A stretch of 32,500 nt of DNA from Mesostigma viride. Its lineage: Eukaryota > Streptophyta > Mesostigmatophyceae > Mesostigmatales > Mesostigmataceae. The notes under the pieces were generated by a model. The model searched no databases. It was not told where the DNA came from and was given only the letters and a program-made list of their open reading frames with translations. Shown here one piece after another: positions 29,601 to 32,500 of the stretch. The stretch spans positions 727,744 through 760,243 of the forward strand of contig RPFO01000002.1 of the NCBI GenBank assembly GCA_009746045.1. Direction: 5' to 3'. The position numbers and the translations under genes are program-made. Numbering within the stretch: the first letter of the stretch is position 1; the number at the start of each line of letters is the position of its first letter.

Positions 29601-30205
29601 ACAACATGATAACAACATGCAACTTTGCTGATTGCCTTCAGAAGAGTTTGACGTAGAACTTCGAAATGGCAAAATTTCGGTTAAAATATGCCCGTTTCAA
29701 ACATGCAGAAAGAAGGCAAACGCCCCGCCAGAACCCCCCTGCCAAGCCGGCGCAACGCACGCAGCCCGCACTGTGACATACCTCGGCGTCCACGACAATG
29801 TCTCGACCCTTGGATTAAGAACTTGCTCGACCTTCGCCCCTCGCAATTTCGTGGCCGAATCGTCACCGTGCCTGCCCATTCGGCAAATAGGGAAGGATAA
29901 ACCGGATGAAGCTAATTGCCAAACCTACGCCCAAACAAGCTGACCCCAAAGGCTCAAATGGGGTCACCCCCGTGGAACGTAGATAAATGAGGGCCAGGAA
30001 GATACACCCTGTTACTTTGACATGTAAAATCACAATACGAAAAGAGTAGCCAGCCTTGCGCATCAGCAACTTACGTTTCACCCAGCCACCCAATAAGCCT
30101 GTCATACTTGTCCGGCCCGTCGTTAATTAGGCGGCATTGCCCAACAGATAGAAGGGCGAATGCAAAAAGAATGACTACTTTGCTAGCAATAATTGTTCTT
30201 GTCAT
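20510..30205 (-). CDS. P4H: Prolyl 4-hydroxylase with C-terminal ShK domain
   Basis: Ten GT-AG exons, all in phase: 30205-30075, 29871-29782, 28937-28880, 27113-27009, 26220-26163, 25306-25131, 24179-24116, 23375-23269, 22028-22014 and 20692-20510; 328 residues. A signal peptide ([18 protein letters not shown]) is followed by [20 protein letters not shown] and then the Fe(II)/2-oxoglutarate dioxygenase core. Fe ligands are His167 and Asp169 (YDAHFDYF) and His253 ([10 protein letters not shown]); the 2-oxoglutarate-binding Lys is Lys263 (IRGEK-W). A six-Cys ShK domain (Cys 287-327) ends the protein, as in many plant and algal P4Hs. It should hydroxylate peptidyl proline in the ER/Golgi, for example in Hyp-rich wall glycoproteins. 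All active-site residues are present. It is divergent from CSN5. Confidence 0.96.
20893..21110. repeat. 12-bp tandem repeat, about 18 copies
   Basis: Units gagatgaaagag and gagatgaacgag in the last P4H intron; on the sense strand this is CTCTTTCATCTC, pyrimidine-rich, about 200-400 nt before the exon 10 acceptor. Confidence 0.97.
22014..22028 (-). CDS. P4H exon 9: 15-nt microexon
   Basis: TGGTCAGCGACCAAG lies between ccccatttactccag-type acceptor ...gactccag and consensus donor gtgagt, and encodes WSATK. It completes the family motif GEKW-x-A/M-x-KW between exons 8 (GEK) and 10 (WIHID), all in phase 0. The motif cannot be made without it. Confidence 0.9.
22801..23269. repeat. 59-bp satellite carrying a 5' splice site, 8 copies
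   Basis: Unit starts are at 22801, 22860, 22919, 22978, 23037, 23096, 23155 and 23214. On the sense strand each unit contains GGGGAGAAG followed by a gtgc or gcat-type donor-like stretch. Two unit types alternate (gcgcgcgcacc, and ccaatgcacc at the first and sixth). Confidence 0.98.
23269..23375 (-). CDS. P4H exon 8: distal His and 2-oxoglutarate Lys
   Basis: Acceptor gcgagcag|TAAAGC and donor GAGAAG|gtgcgc. It encodes [15 protein letters not shown] and [14 protein letters not shown]. The last nine bases plus the donor recur in all eight units of the 59-bp satellite beginning at this junction. Confidence 0.96.
23583..23895. repeat. 24-bp tandem repeat, 13 copies
   Basis: Units catggtggacaagtagttac plus taat, with few variants, in the intron between P4H exons 7 and 8. 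It also opens a long plus-strand frame that is not a gene. Confidence 0.97.
24748..24840. repeat. 31-bp AT-rich repeat, 3 copies
   Basis: Three units of the type aggaacaacaagtaacattt plus tatatactgat in the intron between P4H exons 6 and 7. Confidence 0.9.
25131..25306 (-). CDS. P4H exon 6: HxD iron site
   Basis: Acceptor gtcgcag|AGAACG and donor GCACGG|gtgagg. It includes [20 protein letters not shown] and [20 protein letters not shown]. The HFD motif supplies two iron ligands. The exon tail and donor are repeated twice downstream in the intron. Confidence 0.96.
25497..25795. repeat. 10-bp purine-rich repeat
   Basis: About 28 variants of ggggcaagaa, continuing as GGGGGCGAGGGT repeats to about 25930. 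On the P4H sense strand this is a long pyrimidine tract ending about 200 bp before the end of the intron's upstream half (between exons 5 and 6). Confidence 0.95.
26626..26790. repeat. 83-bp tandem duplication
   Basis: Two copies start gcacctgcgtatcg at 26626 and gcacctgcctatcg at 26709, followed by truncated copies at about 26791, 26829 and 26908. Each begins with the complement of CAG|gtgc, the donor of P4H exon 4. Confidence 0.85.
28386..28910. repeat. 75-bp satellite carrying exon tail and 5' splice site, 7 copies
   Basis: Seven nearly identical units; the unit nearest the gene start includes the real end of P4H exon 3 (28880-28910). A further degenerate copy lies at about 28311-28385. 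On the sense strand each unit carries GAGGAGTGTGACCACCTCAT, GAAACTG and gtaggggg. Confidence 0.99.
28880..28937 (-). CDS. P4H exon 3
   Basis: Acceptor ctcggccag|AGCATT and donor AAACTG|gtaggg. It encodes [19 protein letters not shown], the conserved P4H entry helix. The last 31 nt plus donor are the seed of the 75-bp satellite immediately downstream. Confidence 0.95.
29275..29340. repeat. 22-bp tandem repeat, 3 copies
   Basis: attagaagcttcaacagctt plus ca repeated at 29275, 29297 and 29319 in P4H intron 2. Confidence 0.95.
30075..30205 (-). CDS. P4H exon 1: signal peptide
   Basis: ATG at 30205 opens [20 protein letters not shown] then [20 protein letters not shown]. The donor is GAAAC|gtaagt in phase 2. 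The basic start, hydrophobic core and small residues before the likely cleavage site fit ER entry. Confidence 0.85.
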
Positions 30206-31163
30206 GGGAAAAGTGCACATCAATTTCACAATATTTGCTTTTTGGCTATGCTACCAATAATCTCCTTGCTAACCTCAGCAGGTAGGTATGTGAAGCTTAG
30301 GAAGCAGCATTGACAGCTAATATGAAACTCTTTACCAATTGTTCAATATATCCGTGCACACCAATTTCCCACTGCAATCCTCAAGAACATATGCTAATCA
30401 TATCGCAATATAACGCAGGTACCGTTGCCTTATTGATAACTAGAATGCTGCCTCTGTGCCGGAACCCCCGACCTTTATCGGCGATTGCGATTAGCCCCGC
30501 AAGTACCGATCAAATTGTCTCGCCAGCGAAAGGGTGATGTCACCACGCCAGCAAAAACCAGCGAAGGCATGCGCGAAGGTGCGCGACTCATCACCGTATT
30601 CGCTCGACCGTGCAACGCCATGCGGCATCATCCCACGATTGACGATAGGCACTTGGATTGGCGCAGTGTGGTAATAAACTCAATGGCGAAGCAGAGGACG
30701 AATAAGAAACCTCGAAGGTAAAAGGCGGTGACAGCCGGCAGGTACTGCAAGAAGCTGGCAAGAAGTCAGAACTTGAAAGACAAACACGTGGCGATTGACA
30801 GAATATTTTGATGGTACGTCGACCGCGCTCAGCTCTGCATGCTCAACAGGTTCGTCTTCACGTTTTGACACCCCAGGTCCATCAGGTCTTTGCACGGGCA
30901 CTCGGATTTCTCAGACGTAACGTGTTTGTCAAGCGCCAAGTGCCCAGTGTTATAGGGAGTCAGGTGACAATTTACACGCCCGACTTTCATGGACATAAAA
31001 TTGCGCAGCTGAGCTTAAGTGCCCATTTCGAGCGCTCTCAGTTGGAGCTTTCTGCCGTTGTGAACACACGCTCGAGGGCTGTGCACACATTCTACCGTAA
31101 CTCTGGCGCATCTTCTGTTTTTTTACATGAATTCAGTCTGACTAGCTTGTTTATGCAGAGAGA
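30206..31163. promoter_or_regulatory. Divergent intergenic region, P4H / CSN5
   Basis: The region of 958 bp separates two divergent ATGs and should hold both promoters and 5' UTRs. No satellite or clear TATA element is visible. A plus-strand open frame at 30808-31191 shows no recognisable motif. Confidence 0.55.
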
Positions 31164-32025
31164 ATGGACAGCTCTGCATCGATGGGTCTGAAGCGATGGG
31201 AGTTGGAAAACAATATTGAGCCCGCGGAGGCAGATGAAATATTTAGGTACAACGATGTACAGCAGATCTCAATCCAAAATCAAAAGCCATGGACAAAGGT
31301 AATTATTTCTTCATTTCGTGATTCCTGTATACGTGCCACGTCTGTTTTACGGGGAGGCAGACCTTTTCCCCTCGGTGTCGTGATGGCAAAGAGTCGGTTT
31401 CTTACGGAATCCCGTTCCAAACCGCCCTTGGATCGTGCAGGACCCTCGTTATTTCAAGAAGGCACACATCTCGGCGCTAGCGCTCTTGAAGATGAGCATG
31501 CACGCGGCTTCCGGTGGAACGATCGAGGTGAGGCGTTAGCAGAGGGTCATCCGATGCTGGTCTGCTGCGATGTAACGGTGGAAGATGCATCTTTGAAATC
31601 AATGTTTTGAAAAGTTTGGTTAGCCATGCGGTTTTGGCGACATGCAGGGCAAGACTGTGCCTTGCCTTGACGTTGCTCGATGGATGCCTCTTGCGTGTAT
31701 CTATTTGTGTGCGTGTATCTATTTTTGTCTATAATTCATGTATTTGCGTGTGCGCCCCTGCCACCAGGTGATGGGCATCATGCAGGGCAAGACGGTGGGC
31801 GACACCATCATCGTGATGGACGCATTCGCCCTGCCCGTCGAGGGCACGGAGACACGTGTCAACGCGCAGGCGGACGCGTATGAGTACATGGTGGAGTACG
31901 CACAGACCAACAAGAGCGTATACCGTCTGGAGAACGTGGTGGGCTGGTACCACTCGCACCCGGGCTACGGGTGCTGGCTCTCGGGCATCGACGTCAGCAC
32001 GCAGATGCTCAACCAGCAGTACACG
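31164..32025 (+). CDS. CSN5: COP9 signalosome subunit 5 (deneddylase), 5' part
   Basis: Exons 31164-31298, 31441-31527 and 31768-32025 (all phase 0, GT-AG) give the first 160 residues. They read [73 protein letters not shown], and [20 protein letters not shown]. The JAMM/MPN+ zinc site is complete: Glu74, His136, His138 and Asp149. CSN5 removes NEDD8 from cullins as the catalytic subunit of the COP9 signalosome. The rest of the gene lies beyond the window. No next exon (expected to start near QEPFVAVVIDP) is visible before 32500. Confidence 0.97.
31768..32025 (+). CDS. CSN5: CSN5 exon 3: JAMM motif
   Basis: Acceptor gccaccag|GTGATG and donor TACACG|gtgggt. It encodes the MPN core with [14 protein letters not shown]. 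The start of this exon (ATGCAGGGCAAGAC) has a copy at 31643-31656 in the preceding intron. Confidence 0.97.
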
Positions 32026-32500
32026 GTGGGTGGCGTCGCAAAGTGTAGCGGCCACTAAGTGAAACAGTTGTCGGGAAACCGGTCTACTGTAGGAAACTCA
32101 AATCAACTTCAAATTTTATTTGAGTAGCGCAATCGACAGATCTCGGCGAGAGGATCTTGGATCATACCTTTGATCCCGGAAAGTGTGTTTTTTGTTGAGG
32201 GAAAGTAGGCCTACGAGACAGTTGAAAATGGCTGTAAGCTGGCCCCTCCCTTGGCATCAAATGGGCCAAACTTAAGACAACCAAGGAGGATGTTGGGGAG
32301 TCCAAACACAAGTTTTAGTATTGCAATCGATAGATCACGATGAGGGCACTCAGAATATGAATGTCACATGGCAGGAATGGTCACTGTTTGGACAGCACGG
32401 ACCAAAACCCGATACTCACAAAGCCGAAAACTAATTAATTCCCCAAAATGTGCTTTTTTGGTGGGGTATTCCGGTTTCCCACCGATTGCTTCAAGTATAG
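32026..32500 (+). other. CSN5 intron 3, incomplete
   Basis: AT-rich intronic sequence to the window edge. Two related segments, about 32110-32155 and 32310-32350 (cores gcaatcgacagatc and gcaatcgatagatc), suggest an old internal duplication about 200 bp apart. No exon is seen. Confidence 0.6.

Noticed and set aside
29632-29943. Plus-strand frame beginning [15 protein letters not shown]
   Set aside because: It lies antisense to P4H exon 2, whose phase and motif (VETLSWTPR joined to AFLYHN) are convincing.
30808-31191. 127-residue plus-strand frame upstream of CSN5
   Set aside because: No recognisable motif, it overlaps the CSN5 start in another frame, and it most likely is promoter or 5' UTR.

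Overview
This window is nuclear DNA from a eukaryote with long, repeat-filled GT-AG introns. It most likely comes from a green alga. The reasons are a protein with a plant-style chloroplast transit peptide and no preceding signal peptide, a prolyl 4-hydroxylase carrying the C-terminal ShK domain common in Viridiplantae, a plant-like CSN5, and tandem PL14 polysaccharide-lyase-like domains. The clade is an inference; no rRNA or organellar marker is present. Coding exons are short and GC-rich, and most of the window is intron.

Four protein genes can be rebuilt by joining exons whose splice phases agree, in the order minus, plus, minus, plus. (1) Minus strand, 8277 down to about 98 and off the left edge: a chloroplast-targeted alpha/beta hydrolase. 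It has a transit-peptide exon, an oxyanion-hole HG, a GHSLG nucleophile elbow, and small exons of 21 and 37 nt. Its acid and histidine catalytic residues lie outside the window. (2) Plus strand, 9597-19180: a complete 721-residue secreted protein with two PL14-like domains and a C-terminal hydrophobic anchor. The first domain is nearly all in one 882-nt exon, while the second is split over seven. (3) Minus strand, 30205-20510: a complete 328-residue prolyl 4-hydroxylase plus ShK domain in ten exons, one of them 15 nt. (4) Plus strand, 31164 to the right edge: the first three exons of COP9 signalosome subunit 5 with an intact JAMM metal site. Genes 1/2 and 3/4 are divergent pairs about 1.3 and 0.96 kb apart; genes 2 and 3 converge.

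The most unusual feature runs across three of the genes. In at least nine introns, the last 8-35 nt of the upstream exon together with its 5' splice site are copied once or many times further down the same intron. In two prolyl-hydroxylase introns the copied unit has become a clean satellite (75 bp x 7 and 59 bp x 8), with each unit carrying its own exon tail and donor. Other introns hold two to five degenerate copies next to unrelated satellites. This looks like a process of intron growth anchored at the 5' splice site.

Other structures include a roughly 700-bp C-rich tract (G-rich in the pre-mRNA) in hydrolase intron 1, a 198-bp GTC array facing a GAC-rich tract in the lyase gene, two long inverted repeats, and an unfamiliar element of about 950 bp built from 42-44-bp periodic imperfect palindromes. 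Functions are inferred from motifs read by eye; no database search was possible.
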